Positions 35,367 through 44,503 are shown, counted from the first letter of the stretch. The stretch: DNA of 64,000 nt from Burkholderia guangdongensis (GCF_013403875.1 NZ_JACBNX010000019.1:56914-120913); one strand, 5' to 3'. The notes: a model not told the origin generated them from the letters alone. A program made the numbers and translations.

Positions 35367-36062
35367 TCAGCTGTGCGAATACGCGATCGTCTCGACGCCG
35401 TGCTCGGTGCCGAGCAGGCACAGGTTCGCGCCGCGCGACGCGAACAGGCCGACCGTCACGACGCCCGGCCAGCCGTTGATCTGCGCCTCGAGCGCGCGCG
35501 GCTCGGTAATCCGCAAGCCCTTCACGTCGAGGATCTCGTTGCCGTTGTCGGTGATGTATGGCGCGCCGTCCTTCGTCACGCGCAGCACTGGCACGCCGCC
35601 GAGCGCGGCGATGCGCCGGCCGATCGCGGTGCGCGCCATCGGCACGACCTCGACCGGCAGCGGGAACGCGCCGAGCACCGGCACGCGCTTGCTGCCGTCG
35701 GCGATGCAGACGAACGTATCGGCGACCGACGCGACGATCTTCTCGCGCGTCAGCGCGCCGCCGCCGCCCTTGATCATCGCGCCGCTCGCGTCGATCTCGT
35801 CGGCGCCGTCGACGTAGACCTGCAGCGATTCGATCTCGTTGAGATCGAACACCGCGATGCCGTGCGCCTTCAGGCGCTCGGTCGTCGCGACCGAGCTCGA
35901 TACCGCGCCGCGATAGCGCGACTTGACCGTCGCGAGCGCGTCGATGAAGCAGTTGGCGGTCGAGCCGGTGCCGACGCCGATCACCGAGCCTTCCGGCACG
36001 TGCTGGATCACGTAATCGGCGGCCGCCTGGCCGACGAGGCGTTTGAGTTCGTCTTGAGTCAT
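35367..36062 (-). CDS. rpiA: ribose-5-phosphate isomerase A
   Basis: The 231-residue enzyme interconverts ribose 5-phosphate and ribulose 5-phosphate in the pentose-phosphate pathway. It has the substrate-binding GVGTGSTANCFIDAL near residue 27, the DGADEID catalytic loop near residue 85 and the KGGGGALTREKIVAS loop. The ATG at 36062 gives the usual start MTQDELKRLVGQAA. The length matches the family. It lies 107 bases after rlmB on the same strand and ends at a strong terminator. Confidence 0.96.
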   Translation of the reverse strand: MTQDELKRLVGQAAADYVIQHVPEGSVIGVGTGSTANCFIDALATVKSRYRGAVSSSVATTERLKAHGIAVFDLNEIESLQVYVDGADEIDASGAMIKGGGGALTREKIVASVADTFVCIADGSKRVPVLGAFPLPVEVVPMARTAIGRRIAALGGVPVLRVTKDGAPYITDNGNEILDVKGLRITEPRALEAQINGWPGVVTVGLFASRGANLCLLGTEHGVETIAYSHS

Positions 36063-36169
36063 GGCATTCGAAGCTGTCAGATAGCGGAAAACCGCTAGTT
36101 TACTGGAGTGGGATGGCGTGCACGCCGACGGTATAGCGCGCAAACGTGTGCAATCGTGTCAGGCGGCCC

Positions 36170-36913
36170 TCAGGCCTTCGCGCGCCGCTGCCGCACTGCC
36201 TCGTACAGGCACACGCCCGACGCGACCGACACGTTCAGGCTTTCGACGCTGCCCGCCATCGGGATGTTCATCACCTCGTCGCAGGTGTCGCGCGTCAGGC
36301 GCCGCATGCCCTCCCCTTCGGCGCCCATCACAATCGCGACCGGGCCGTCGAGCTTCGTCTCGTAGACGCTGGCGCGCGCGTCGTCGGACGTGCCGACGAT
36401 CCACACGCCCGCTTCCTTCAGCTCGCGCAGCGCACGCGCGAGGTTCGTCACCGTGATGTACGGGACCGTGTCGGCGGCGCCGCTCGCGACCTTCGCGGCG
36501 GTCGCGTTCAGGCCGACCGCGCGGTCGCGCGGCGCGATCACCGCGTGCGCGCCGGCCGCGTCGGCCACGCGCAGGCACGCGCCGAGATTGTGCGGATCGG
36601 TGATGCCGTCGAGCACGAGCAGCAGCGCCGGCCCGTGAATCCCGTCGAGCAGTTCGGCCAGGTTCTGCGCGAGCGGAATGTCCTCGACGCGCGCGACGAC
36701 GCCCTGATGGCGCTCGGTATGCGCGAGCCCCCAGAGACGCGTCTCGTCGGCCGCGATCAGCCGCACGCCCGCCTCTTTCGCGGTGTGCAGGAAATCCTGC
36801 ATGCGGCGGTCGCGGCGCGTCTGGTCGTACAGCACCTCCGCAATCGTCGACGCATCGTGCCGCAAGCGCGCGGTCACCGCATGAAAACCGTAAAGAACCT
36901 TCAGACGTGACAT
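36170..36913 (-). CDS. rlmB: 23S rRNA (guanosine-2'-O)-methyltransferase RlmB
   Basis: The 247-residue SpoU/TrmD knot methyltransferase modifies G2251 of 23S rRNA. The substrate-binding N-terminal domain (VLYGFHAVTARLRH) is followed by motif 1, ITDPHNLGACLRVADAAGAH. Motif 2 is AIVMGAEGEGMRRLT, and motif 3 is IPMAGSVESLNVSVASGVCL, with the knot residues. It lies downstream of rnr on the same strand; the rnr-rlmB order is conserved in many proteobacteria. Confidence 0.95.
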   Translation of the reverse strand: MSRLKVLYGFHAVTARLRHDASTIAEVLYDQTRRDRRMQDFLHTAKEAGVRLIAADETRLWGLAHTERHQGVVARVEDIPLAQNLAELLDGIHGPALLLVLDGITDPHNLGACLRVADAAGAHAVIAPRDRAVGLNATAAKVASGAADTVPYITVTNLARALRELKEAGVWIVGTSDDARASVYETKLDGPVAIVMGAEGEGMRRLTRDTCDEVMNIPMAGSVESLNVSVASGVCLYEAVRQRRAKA

Positions 36914-37057
36914 GACTGGAACAACCTTCGATCAAACGCGGCCGCGCAACGCACGGCCGCCATCCATGGAAACGGAAAACGCCGCGCTCGACGGCCGAAG
37001 CCGGTGGCGCGGCGACGCGATACGGCGGACGGCATGCACCGTCCGCGCTCATCAATT

Positions 37058-39520
37058 TCAATGCTTCTTGTGCACGCGCGCCTTCTTCGTGGCCGGCTTC
37101 GGCGCCGCGCCCTTCTTCCTCGCGGCGGCGGCGCGCGCCGCGCGCGCCTCCTTGACCGCCGCGGTCGGCGCGCTCGCCGCGTGCTTGCGATGCGGCGAAT
37201 CGTCGGCCGGCAGCGCGCGCACGCGCGGGCTGCCGCCGCGCTCGACGCCGCCGCCCGGCGCGGCAGCCGGATTCGCCGGACGCGGCGCCTTCACCGGCGT
37301 ATCGCGCACGAGGCGGAAGTCGATCTTGCGCGCGTCGAGATCGACGCGGCTCACCTGCACGCGCACGCGGTCCGACAGCCGGTAGCGGATGCCGGTGCGC
37401 TCGCCGCGCAGCTCGTTCTTGATCTCGTCGTACTGGAAGTAGTCGGAACCGAGCTCCGTCACATGCACGAGCCCTTCGATGAACAGCGTGTCGAGCTGCA
37501 CGAAGATCCCGAACGACGTGACGCCGTTCACCATCCCGCCGTACTCCTCGCCGAGCTTGTCGCGCATGAAGTAACACTTGAGCCACGCCTCGACGTCGCG
37601 CGACGCTTCGTCCGCGCGGCGCTCGTTCGCCGAGCAGTGCAGCCCGAGCTCTTCCCAGATCGCGGTGTTCGGGCGCGTGCGGCTGTGCGCTTCGTCGTCG
37701 GCCTGCTGCATCGCGCGTGCGCGCGGCGACAGCGCGGTGTTCAGGGCGACGCCGTCGGGCGCCTTCGGCGCGTACTTGCGGCCCGCGAGGATCGCGTAGA
37801 TCGCACGGTGCGTGAGCAGATCCGGATAACGGCGGATCGGGCTCGTGAAGTGCGCGTACGCCTCGTACGCGAGGCCGAAGTGGCCGATATTGTCCGGGCT
37901 GTAGACCGCTTGCTGCATCGAGCGCAGCAGCATCGGCTGCAGCATCTGCGCGTCGGGCCGGTCGCGGATCTGCGCCATCAGCGCCGCGTAGTCGCTCGCG
38001 TGCGGCGAGTCGCCGCCGCCGAGCGTCAGGCCCATCCCGCGCAGGAACGCGCGCAGGTTTTCGAGCTTTTCGGCGGTCGGCCCCGCGTGCACGCGGTACA
38101 GGCCCGGATGCTTGTTGCGCTTCAGGAAGTCGGCCGCGCAGACGTTCGCGGCCAGCATGCATTCCTCGATCAGCCGGTGCGCGTCGTTGCGCTGGCGCGG
38201 CACGATCTGCTCGATCTTGCCCTGCGTGTTGCAGACGATGTAGGTCTCGGTCGTGTCGAAGTCGATCGCGCCGCGCTTCTGGCGCGCGGCGAACAGCGCC
38301 TTGTACACGCCGTACAGATTCTGCAGGTGCGGCAGCAGCTCCGCGCGGCGCGCGGCCTCGGGGCCTTTCGTGTTCGACAGCACCGCGGCGACTTCCGTAT
38401 ACGTGAGCCGCGCAGCCGAGTGGATCACCGCCGGGTAGAACTGGTACGCCTTGATCTCGCCGCGCGCGGTGATGACCATGTCGCACGCGAGCACGCAGCG
38501 GTCGACCTGCGGATTCAGCGAGCAGAGCCCGTTCGACAGCTTCTCCGGCAGCATCGGGATCACGCGGCGCGGGAAGTAGACCGACGTGCTGCGCTCGACC
38601 GCGTCGCCGTCGAGCCCGCTGCCGGGCTGCACGTAATGCGACACGTCCGCGATCGCGACGATCAGCCGGAAGCCGTCGCCGCGGCCGACCTTGACCGGCT
38701 CGCAGTAGACGGCGTCGTCGAAGTCGCGCGCGTCTTCGCCGTCGATCGTGACGAGCGGCACGTCGCGCAGGTCGACGCGAAAGCGCAGATCGTTCGGCAG
38801 CACCTTGTCCGGCAGCGCGGCCGCGTCGTCGAGCGCGGCCTGGCCGAATTCGTGCGGCACGCCGTACTTGCGCACCGCGATCTCGATCTCCATGCCGGGA
38901 TCGTCGATGTCGCCGAGCACCTCGGTCACGCGGCCGAGCGGTTGCGAGTGGCGGCTCGGGAAGTCGGTCAGCTCGACGACGACGACCTGCCCGACCTTCG
39001 CCTTCTTCGCGTTCTGCGTGACGAGGATGTCGTGGCCGATGCGCTTGTCCTCGGGCGCGACGATCAGCGCGCCGTTCTCGTTCAGCAGGCGCCCGATCAC
39101 GCGCTTGTTCGCGCGCTCGGTGACCTCGACGACGTGCCCTTCCGGCCGGCCACGGCGGTCGTAGCCGACGATTCGCGCGAGCACGCGGTCGCTGTGCATC
39201 ACCTTCTGCATTTCGCCGTTCGGGAGGAACAGGTCGTCCTGGCCGTCGTCGCGGATCACGAAGCCGTAGCCGTCGCGATGGCCCTGCACGCGCCCGGCGA
39301 CGAAGTTCGACGGATGCGTGAGCTGGTAGTGACCGCGCTTGTCGAGCCGGATCTGTCCGTCGCGCTCCATCGCGGCGACGCGCCGGAAGAATCCCTCGCG
39401 TTCCTGTCGCTTGATCGACAGCGCTTCGGCGATGTCGTTCGCGGCGAGCGGTGCGTCGCTCGTTCGCAGCACGCCGAGAATTTCTTCGCGGCTCGGAATG
39501 GGATACGGATATTTGCTCAA
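37058..39520 (-). CDS. rnr: ribonuclease R
   Basis: The 820-residue 3'-5' exoribonuclease degrades structured RNA and helps in tmRNA-linked decay. It has an N-terminal helix-turn-helix (residues 15-70), two cold-shock domains, and the RNB catalytic core with TIDGEDARDFDDAVYCE and ADVSHYVQPGSGLD. The YAHFTSPIRRYPDLLTHRAI block, an S1 domain (GMVNGVTSFGIFVQLD), and a Lys/Ala-rich basic tail of about 60 residues follow. A TTG at 39520 is taken as start because the family begins LSKYPYP. An ATG at 39610 would add 30 residues of non-family sequence. The tail is longer than in enteric homologues. Confidence 0.93.
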   Translation of the reverse strand: MSKYPYPIPSREEILGVLRTSDAPLAANDIAEALSIKRQEREGFFRRVAAMERDGQIRLDKRGHYQLTHPSNFVAGRVQGHRDGYGFVIRDDGQDDLFLPNGEMQKVMHSDRVLARIVGYDRRGRPEGHVVEVTERANKRVIGRLLNENGALIVAPEDKRIGHDILVTQNAKKAKVGQVVVVELTDFPSRHSQPLGRVTEVLGDIDDPGMEIEIAVRKYGVPHEFGQAALDDAAALPDKVLPNDLRFRVDLRDVPLVTIDGEDARDFDDAVYCEPVKVGRGDGFRLIVAIADVSHYVQPGSGLDGDAVERSTSVYFPRRVIPMLPEKLSNGLCSLNPQVDRCVLACDMVITARGEIKAYQFYPAVIHSAARLTYTEVAAVLSNTKGPEAARRAELLPHLQNLYGVYKALFAARQKRGAIDFDTTETYIVCNTQGKIEQIVPRQRNDAHRLIEECMLAANVCAADFLKRNKHPGLYRVHAGPTAEKLENLRAFLRGMGLTLGGGDSPHASDYAALMAQIRDRPDAQMLQPMLLRSMQQAVYSPDNIGHFGLAYEAYAHFTSPIRRYPDLLTHRAIYAILAGRKYAPKAPDGVALNTALSPRARAMQQADDEAHSRTRPNTAIWEELGLHCSANERRADEASRDVEAWLKCYFMRDKLGEEYGGMVNGVTSFGIFVQLDTLFIEGLVHVTELGSDYFQYDEIKNELRGERTGIRYRLSDRVRVQVSRVDLDARKIDFRLVRDTPVKAPRPANPAAAPGGGVERGGSPRVRALPADDSPHRKHAASAPTAAVKEARAARAAAARKKGAAPKPATKKARVHKKH

Positions 39521-39717
39521 GGGCTTGTCGATGGTTGTTCTCGTTGCGTGGGCCGACGGTAAGCGGCGTCGAGCGGCATGGCCGGGTATGGCCAGGATAC
39601 GGCGGATCATTCTAACATCCGCACGTGCCGGCCACGACGGTGGGCGGCCGCGAGCGTGTCGGTGGCGTGCGATGCGGTCTCTTGATACGGAGGTCATGCA
39701 AAGGTGTGTCAAAGGTG

Positions 39718-39745
39718 TTGACACGCGCGATCGAGTCGCTATAAT
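39718..39745 (+). promoter_or_regulatory. consensus sigma-70 promoter of tRNA-Leu
   Basis: A perfect TTGACA (39718-39723) and a perfect TATAAT (39740-39745) are 16 bases apart and lie 25 bases before the tRNA. Confidence 0.9.
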
Positions 39746-39770
39746 TGCGGTCTTGCTTGATGCAAGACGT

Positions 39771-39857
39771 GCCCAGGTGGCGGAATTGGTAGACGCACTA
39801 GGTTCAGGTCCTAGCGGTGGCAACATCGTGGAGGTTCGAGTCCTCTCCTGGGCACCA
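39771..39857 (+). tRNA. tRNA-Leu (anticodon CAG)
   Basis: The 87-base tRNA has acceptor GCCCAGG/CCTGGGC and a CTAGG/CCTAG anticodon stem with loop TTCAGGT. It has the long variable arm of class II tRNAs (GCGGTGGCAACATCGT), a GGTTCGAGTCC T-arm and an encoded CCA. A P4-type integrase follows at once, so it is a likely integration target. Confidence 0.97.
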
Positions 39858-39892
39858 TTAGTTGTTCCGATGCAAGCTGAAGTAGTCCGAGA

Positions 39893-39926
39893 AACCCCGT
39901 AAGATCAACGTCTTACGGGGTTTTTT
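39893..39926 (+). terminator. rho-independent terminator after tRNA-Leu
   Basis: A 12-pair stem AACCCCGTAAGA/TCTTACGGGGTT with a six-base loop leads into a T6 run. Confidence 0.92.
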
Positions 39927-40010
39927 GTTCCCTTCAGATCCCGTACATTCCGCTGACGTCGATCCTTTTTGCGTATACTGTTGCGTATACCGGATCTTGA
40001 GGGGGCAGCC

Positions 40011-41237
40011 ATGCCCAGACGAGCCGAACCGAAGTCGGAGTTGGCCTTTCGTACCGCCAAAGCACAAGAACGCCCCTACCTTCTTGCCGATGGTAATGGG
40101 CTCGCGTTGAGGGTCCGGCCGAATGGCACCAAGACCTGGTTGCTCCGCTATCGCCGCCCCTGCACCGGAAAGGAAAACTTCCTTAGCCTCGGCTCCTACC
40201 CCGACGTTTCCCTCGCCGACGCCCGAAAAGCGGCCGCCACCGCTCGCAACCTGATACGGGAAGGCACCGATCCAGTCGAGCATCGCAAAGCTGAATCCGC
40301 CGCGCGCAAACGTGCTGCCGAAGGCGTTTTCCATCTAGTTGCCGAGAATTGGCTCGCCTTCAAACGCAAGGAGTGGGCCGACGAGACTTACCGCAAAGCG
40401 GAATTCGTGGTTCGGCAATACCTGATTCCGCCATTACGCAACAAGCCCATCTCGACGCTCGCGACATCGGAGGTTAAACCGGTATTGGAAGGAATAGCGA
40501 CGCATGCACCCAACCTCGCAACGAAGGCGCGCCAATACGTGGGCGGCATCGTCACCTACGCGATCCACCATAGCCTGAGGGAGGACGGCGTTCCTTTGTC
40601 GCTGCGCGGCGTCATACCACGACACGAGAAAGGCCACATCCCGGCGATCACGAAGCCTGCCGAAATCGTCCCGCTCGTACAGGCCATCAATACCTACAAG
40701 TCGCCGATCACCAGGGCCGCCCTGAAGCTGACCATGCTTACAGGCTTACGTCCCGGAGTAGTGGCCACTGCACCGTGGGACGAAATCGATCTTGACGCGG
40801 GTGAGTGGCATATCCCGGCCAGCCGGATGAAGATGCGTCACGACCATATCGTGCCGTTGCCTAGGCAAGCGGTCGCGTTGCTTAGCGAATTACAGTCGAT
40901 CACGGGCCGTGGGCACTATGTGTTTCCGTCACCAGCCCGTCAGAAGACGCCGCATTTGCACCGAGATGCGTTAAGCAAGGCTCTACGCGACATGGGATTC
41001 CAAGGAAAGCACGCCACACATGGATTCCGCGGCATGCTGCGAACCGTTGGCAGGGAGCGGCTTGGCATCGACATCGATGTTCTCGAAGCGCAACTCGCCC
41101 ACGCGAAACGAGGCGACGTGCAGAAGGCCTACGACAGAACAACGTTCGACGATGATCGTCGCCGCGTGATGCAGGTGTGGGCTGATTACATCGACGGGCT
41201 ATGCAGAGCAACTCCGCCAGTTGGTGCGATCAGTTGA
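40011..41237 (+). CDS. P4-type tyrosine integrase (DUF4102)
   Basis: The 408-residue recombinase has the DUF4102 arm-binding domain (LADGNGLALRVRPNGTKTWL, then GSYPDVSLADARK). A core-binding domain spans about residues 110-210. The catalytic set follows: arginine in LTGLRPG, the HGFRG box with histidine and arginine, QLAHAKRG, and the nucleophile tyrosine in KAYDRTTF. P4 integrases insert islands into tRNA 3' ends, and tRNA-Leu lies 154 bases upstream. The ATG at 40011 has a GGGGGC site. GC is lower than in rnr. The HGFR box is followed by GMLRTVGRERLG instead of the usual A-short side-chain run, but all catalytic residues are present. Confidence 0.93.
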   Translation: MPRRAEPKSELAFRTAKAQERPYLLADGNGLALRVRPNGTKTWLLRYRRPCTGKENFLSLGSYPDVSLADARKAAATARNLIREGTDPVEHRKAESAARKRAAEGVFHLVAENWLAFKRKEWADETYRKAEFVVRQYLIPPLRNKPISTLATSEVKPVLEGIATHAPNLATKARQYVGGIVTYAIHHSLREDGVPLSLRGVIPRHEKGHIPAITKPAEIVPLVQAINTYKSPITRAALKLTMLTGLRPGVVATAPWDEIDLDAGEWHIPASRMKMRHDHIVPLPRQAVALLSELQSITGRGHYVFPSPARQKTPHLHRDALSKALRDMGFQGKHATHGFRGMLRTVGRERLGIDIDVLEAQLAHAKRGDVQKAYDRTTFDDDRRRVMQVWADYIDGLCRATPPVGAIS

Positions 41238-41280
41238 AAACTGCTTCGAGAAACAGATTTCTTCCTGTTTTCCCTGTTGC

Positions 41281-41739
41281 TCACGGGATTTCGTGATTGC
41301 GGGCATCGATTTCCAACGGTGCCGCGTCATATCCGACGGTAGCGATCTGCCGGAGGTACTCCGGAAAAAAATCCTTGATTGACCCAGCGTTCTCGTACTG
41401 GTGCACGTGTCGGAATTCGTGAGTCAGCAGCCTGCGTGTAAGACGGCCGTCAACGATAAAGATCGCGTAGCCCAATGTAAGTCCCGTGAATCCTGGCCCG
41501 AGCAGCCCAGCGTTCAGTGCGACATTCCTCAACCACGGTTCGGTAGGCAATGGGAGGCTCGGTGCGATGACAACCCGAATCTTCTCGGGTGCGAGAACAC
41601 CGACGGCTCTTGCGTCAGCAATGCCGTCCGATGCTAAATATGCGCCGGTTACGAGTGCAATTCGCTCTTGCTCTTCGGCCCAGGCGATTGCGTGAGGGAG
41701 GACCTGTGGCAATATTGACGCGAGACTGGTCATTGTCAT
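41281..41739 (-). CDS. putative minimal zincin metalloprotease with HExxH motif
   Basis: The 152-residue protein carries LLTHEFRHVHQYE near residue 118, a clear HExxH zinc motif. About 30 residues later YDAAPLEIDARNHE offers an acidic third ligand, as in gluzincins. A hydrophobic GLLGPGFTGLTLGYAIFIV stretch precedes it. No signal peptide is seen and no named family is recognised. Its role is unknown; the motif is reminiscent of DUF4157-like toxin-associated zincins. The ATG at 41739 is chosen, though the ribosome site is weak. It follows the next upstream gene by 17 bases, so the two probably form one operon. Confidence 0.65.
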   Translation of the reverse strand: MTMTSLASILPQVLPHAIAWAEEQERIALVTGAYLASDGIADARAVGVLAPEKIRVVIAPSLPLPTEPWLRNVALNAGLLGPGFTGLTLGYAIFIVDGRLTRRLLTHEFRHVHQYENAGSIKDFFPEYLRQIATVGYDAAPLEIDARNHEIP

Positions 41740-41756
41740 GCTCGTATTTTCCGTGG

Positions 41757-42152
41757 TCAGTAGTTCGGATTCGGCACGAGCCATTTCGTGTCGAAGCGAT
41801 GGCCGCTCTCGATCGCCTGATCCACATAGGACTTCACGGAGTCGATCGCACGGTAGACGGCATAAGGAACCGAGTCTTCGTACGGTACGGAAGTGATATA
41901 CGCTGAGATCTGGTCGGGAGTATGAGCGTGATGGCTGGTTTCGAAGCTGTACGGCCGGTCTTCGGCGACGTCGGAGCGCTCCACCTTAACGGCAAGCGGA
42001 TATTCGTGGCCGGTAGTCGTGAGCAACGTCATCTTCACTTCGAACCTCAATCGGGACGACCCCACGCCAGCAAGCGTCACCAGATCGTTCTCAAGAAGCG
42101 CGAGCGCATCCGAAATTGTCGTGTCGATTCGTCCGAGTTGTATTGAAGACAT
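41757..42152 (-). CDS. hypothetical protein, partner of the zincin-like gene
   Basis: The 131-residue acidic protein starts at ATG 42152 behind GGAG. Its N-terminal half reads as strands (LRFEVKMTLLTTTGHEYPLAVKVERSD), here listed as FEVKMTLLTTTG and EYPLAVKVERSD. The C-terminal half is helical (AVYRAIDSVKSYVDQAIES). No membrane segment or known domain is seen. It is 17 bases upstream of the zincin-like gene on the same strand. Being its substrate, inhibitor or cargo partner is possible, but nothing in the sequence decides this. Confidence 0.55.
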   Translation of the reverse strand: MSSIQLGRIDTTISDALALLENDLVTLAGVGSSRLRFEVKMTLLTTTGHEYPLAVKVERSDVAEDRPYSFETSHHAHTPDQISAYITSVPYEDSVPYAVYRAIDSVKSYVDQAIESGHRFDTKWLVPNPNY

Positions 42153-42217
42153 TCTTTTTTCTCCGTTTCCCGCAGTGTGTAGCCTTACGCTACGTATAGC
42201 GCAATACTTTCTGCCTG

Positions 42218-42684
42218 TTAGATTATCGACTCTTTATCTCGGGCACCGGCCGCAGTCACGACGTCAACGACGAAAAACCAGAACACGCACCCGAGGACGA
42301 ACAGCACCGCGCCGATGACGGAAACGTGGCCGATGAGGATCGTAAAAGCGATGATGCTCGGAATCATCCCTATACCGAGCGCCGCGCCGCGGTATGCGCT
42401 CGTCTTGCGCTGCTGGATCACAGTAACCGTGCGGTCAAGAAGAAGATGTCCGACGAGCGCAGGGAGTGAAAGTGAGAGCAGGCAGATCACCAACTCCCCC
42501 CCTCCAATCGCTGCGGAGTTCGTGATCGACGCAATGAGAGCCGCAGCAACGAGAAGGCTGTATAGGCACCGATCATTTTCGACCGAACCGCATGCAGTTC
42601 AACCGGCGTCTGTGCTCGAACGCGCCTCAGCACATCCTCAAGATTGCCAGGCTCGGTTGTCCCCTTGGAGCCGGTTTCGCCCAT
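42218..42684 (-). pseudogene. frame-broken small membrane protein
   Basis: Two overlapping frames look like one gene. The upstream frame (42684 to 42487) gives a soluble start with NLEDVLRRVRAQTPVELH and begins a hydrophobic stretch IGAYTAFSLL. The downstream frame (from 42493) gives three membrane helices, including IIAFTILIGHVSVIGAVLF. Between them, the third frame reads LLVAAALIASITNSAAIGG, a perfect missing helix. Two single-base insertions would explain this; one lies in a G6-G7 run near 42500. A sequencing artefact or true decay are both possible. It lies on the island after tRNA-Leu. Confidence 0.5.
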
Positions 42685-42705
42685 AATCGATTCCTAATCG
42701 AATTG

Positions 42706-43159
42706 CTACGCGGTGAGGATCAACATAGGGCGGTTGCGTTGCATGTCGTGACTAATTTCGATCCCCGCAAGGGGTTCGGCCGTCGACCACCCTGGTAGCC
42801 CCTTGGCGTGGACCGTAAGTAGGACGCGATGAGCGTCGCAAGCATCCACATTGCCATCACTCTGAGCGCGGTATCGCGGGTCTCCGAGTGGGCGAGGATC
42901 GTTGAGTCGTCTACCTCTGGCTTCGAGGGTGACCGTGCTGCCGCGCATGCGCAAAATCGCACGTGCCTTATCGTTGCGGCTGGCGATCAGCTCGTCGAGC
43001 TGTTCGGGAGACGCGTTCACCGACTCTGATCCAACGCGCATGAAAGCCGGCCCGGTGAAATGTGGTCGGTCGTCGCTCCCATACACCACGACTGCGACTA
43101 CGTGACGACTGTCGACATCGAGGACGCGAGTCATGAAGGAGCGAATCGGCGGATAGCAT
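42706..43159 (-). pseudogene. 5'-truncated schlafen/AlbA_2-type gene cut by IS256
   Basis: About 150 C-terminal residues remain. HVVAVVVYGSDDRPHFTG, then AFMRVGSESVNASPEQLDEL, matches the end of AlbA_2/schlafen-type DNA-binding domains (a P-x-F/Y followed by R-V-G-S). These are found in phage-defence and regulatory proteins. The N-terminal part is missing: the frame runs into the inverted repeat of the IS at 43160, and nothing similar is found beyond the IS. An ATG at 43134 could still start a short product, but no good ribosome site is visible. Confidence 0.6.
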
Positions 43160-44503
43160 GGGGGTGTCAGGATTTCCGTGTTCAAGGCGGGTTGAATAAT
43201 CACACGGACGGGCGAACGAATCGATCCTGATAGAGGATAGCGAACTGGTTCATCGCTGCCTTCCAATCATGCGCAGCACGACTCCAGTCGGCCGTGATAT
43301 TGCGCAGTGCCAGCCAGATCAACTTAGTCGCTGCGTCGTCAGTCGGGAAGTGTCCCCGGGTCTTGATGATCTTGCGCAACTGCGAGTTGATGTTCTCAAT
43401 GGCATTCGTCGTGTATATAACCTTCCGAACACCCGGTGGAAACGCGAAGAACGGAATCACGCGATCCCAGGCGTTGCGCCACGATGCGCTGACCGTCGGG
43501 AATTTCTGGCCCCAAGCGCCTTCGGCAAACGCGTCCAATTCGGCCTGAGCTGCTTCCGCGCTCGGCGCGGTGTAGATTGGTTTGATTGCCGCAGCCAGCC
43601 CTCGCCGGTCTTTCCAGCTCGCGTAATCGAGGCTATTTCGGATCAGGTGGACGATGCAGGTCTGCAGCGTGGTGGCCGGGAACACGGCCGCCAGCGCCTC
43701 CGGCATACCCTTGAGGCCATCAGTCACGGCAATCAGAACATCGTGAACGCCACGCGTCTTGAGATCGTTGAATACCTTCATCCAGAACTTGGCGCCCTCG
43801 GTGTTCTCGATCCACAGCCCCAGAATATCGCGGGTCCCATCGGGCAGAACGCCCAGCGCCAGATAGACCGCCTTGTTACGTACCACGGCGTCCTCGCGGA
43901 TCTTGACCCGAAGCGCGTCGAAGAACACCACCGGATACATCGGTTCGAGCGGCCTGGCCTGCCAGGCGGTGACTTCGGCCATCACCTCGTCGGTGACGGA
44001 ACTGATGAAGTCGGGCGAGACCTCGGTAGCGTATTGCTCCAGCAGGAAGCCCTGGATCTCGCGCACGGTCATGCCCCGGGCATACATGGCAACGATCTTG
44101 TCGTCGAAGCCCGTGAAGCGTCGTTCGTGTTTGGGGATCAGCAGTGGCTCGAAGCTGCCGTCGCGGTCGCGAGGCACCTCGATGCGGATCGGACCGTCTT
44201 CGGTCAGGACCGTCTTGGCGCCTTTACCGTTACGCTGATTCGTGGCATTGACCGGCTTGGCGGCACCGGGTGGATAGCCGAGATGGTGGTTCATCTCGCC
44301 GCCCAGCGCTCGCTCGATCAGCGCCTTCTTGAGCGCCAGCGTCGCGGCATTGATGGCTTCGGCCGTCATCGGACCGTTGCCGAACTGTTCAAGCAGTTCG
44401 GCCGGAATCGCCGGCAGCTCTGCAGGCTTGGCTTTCGGTTTGCGGGGCATACATTCTCCTTGAGAGGATGATATGCCTTGAACACGAAATTACTGACAGG
44501 CCC
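43160..44503 (-). mobile_element. IS256-family insertion sequence
   Basis: The element is about 1344 bases long. Terminal inverted repeats are visible as TGTCAGGATTTCCGTGTTCA (43165 onward) against TGTCAGTAATTTCGTGTTCA (reading inward from 44498). Both are extended by GGC inside and by GGG outside. One transposase gene fills it. No matching 8-9 base target duplication is seen at the two junctions. Confidence 0.88.
43200..44450 (-). CDS. IS256-family transposase
   Basis: The 416-residue mutator-type transposase has the DDE catalytic set: D in PVVFFDALRVKI, D in LIAVTDGLKGMPEAL, and E in VIYTTNAIENINSQLRK. A C-x2-H pattern lies between them (LQTCIVHLIRNSLDY). The N-terminal domain includes MTAEAINAATLALKKALIERA and ALGGEMNHHLGY, typical of the group. 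The ATG at 44450 follows AAGGAGA. It appears complete and possibly active, although the element lacks a visible target-site duplication. Confidence 0.95.
   Translation of the reverse strand: MPRKPKAKPAELPAIPAELLEQFGNGPMTAEAINAATLALKKALIERALGGEMNHHLGYPPGAAKPVNATNQRNGKGAKTVLTEDGPIRIEVPRDRDGSFEPLLIPKHERRFTGFDDKIVAMYARGMTVREIQGFLLEQYATEVSPDFISSVTDEVMAEVTAWQARPLEPMYPVVFFDALRVKIREDAVVRNKAVYLALGVLPDGTRDILGLWIENTEGAKFWMKVFNDLKTRGVHDVLIAVTDGLKGMPEALAAVFPATTLQTCIVHLIRNSLDYASWKDRRGLAAAIKPIYTAPSAEAAQAELDAFAEGAWGQKFPTVSASWRNAWDRVIPFFAFPPGVRKVIYTTNAIENINSQLRKIIKTRGHFPTDDAATKLIWLALRNITADWSRAAHDWKAAMNQFAILYQDRFVRPSV

Noticed and set aside
37004..39562. An 852-codon open frame on the plus strand opposite rnr
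   Set aside because: It is antisense to a well-supported gene. Composition is Arg/Ala/His-rich with no domain; such frames are common in high-GC DNA.
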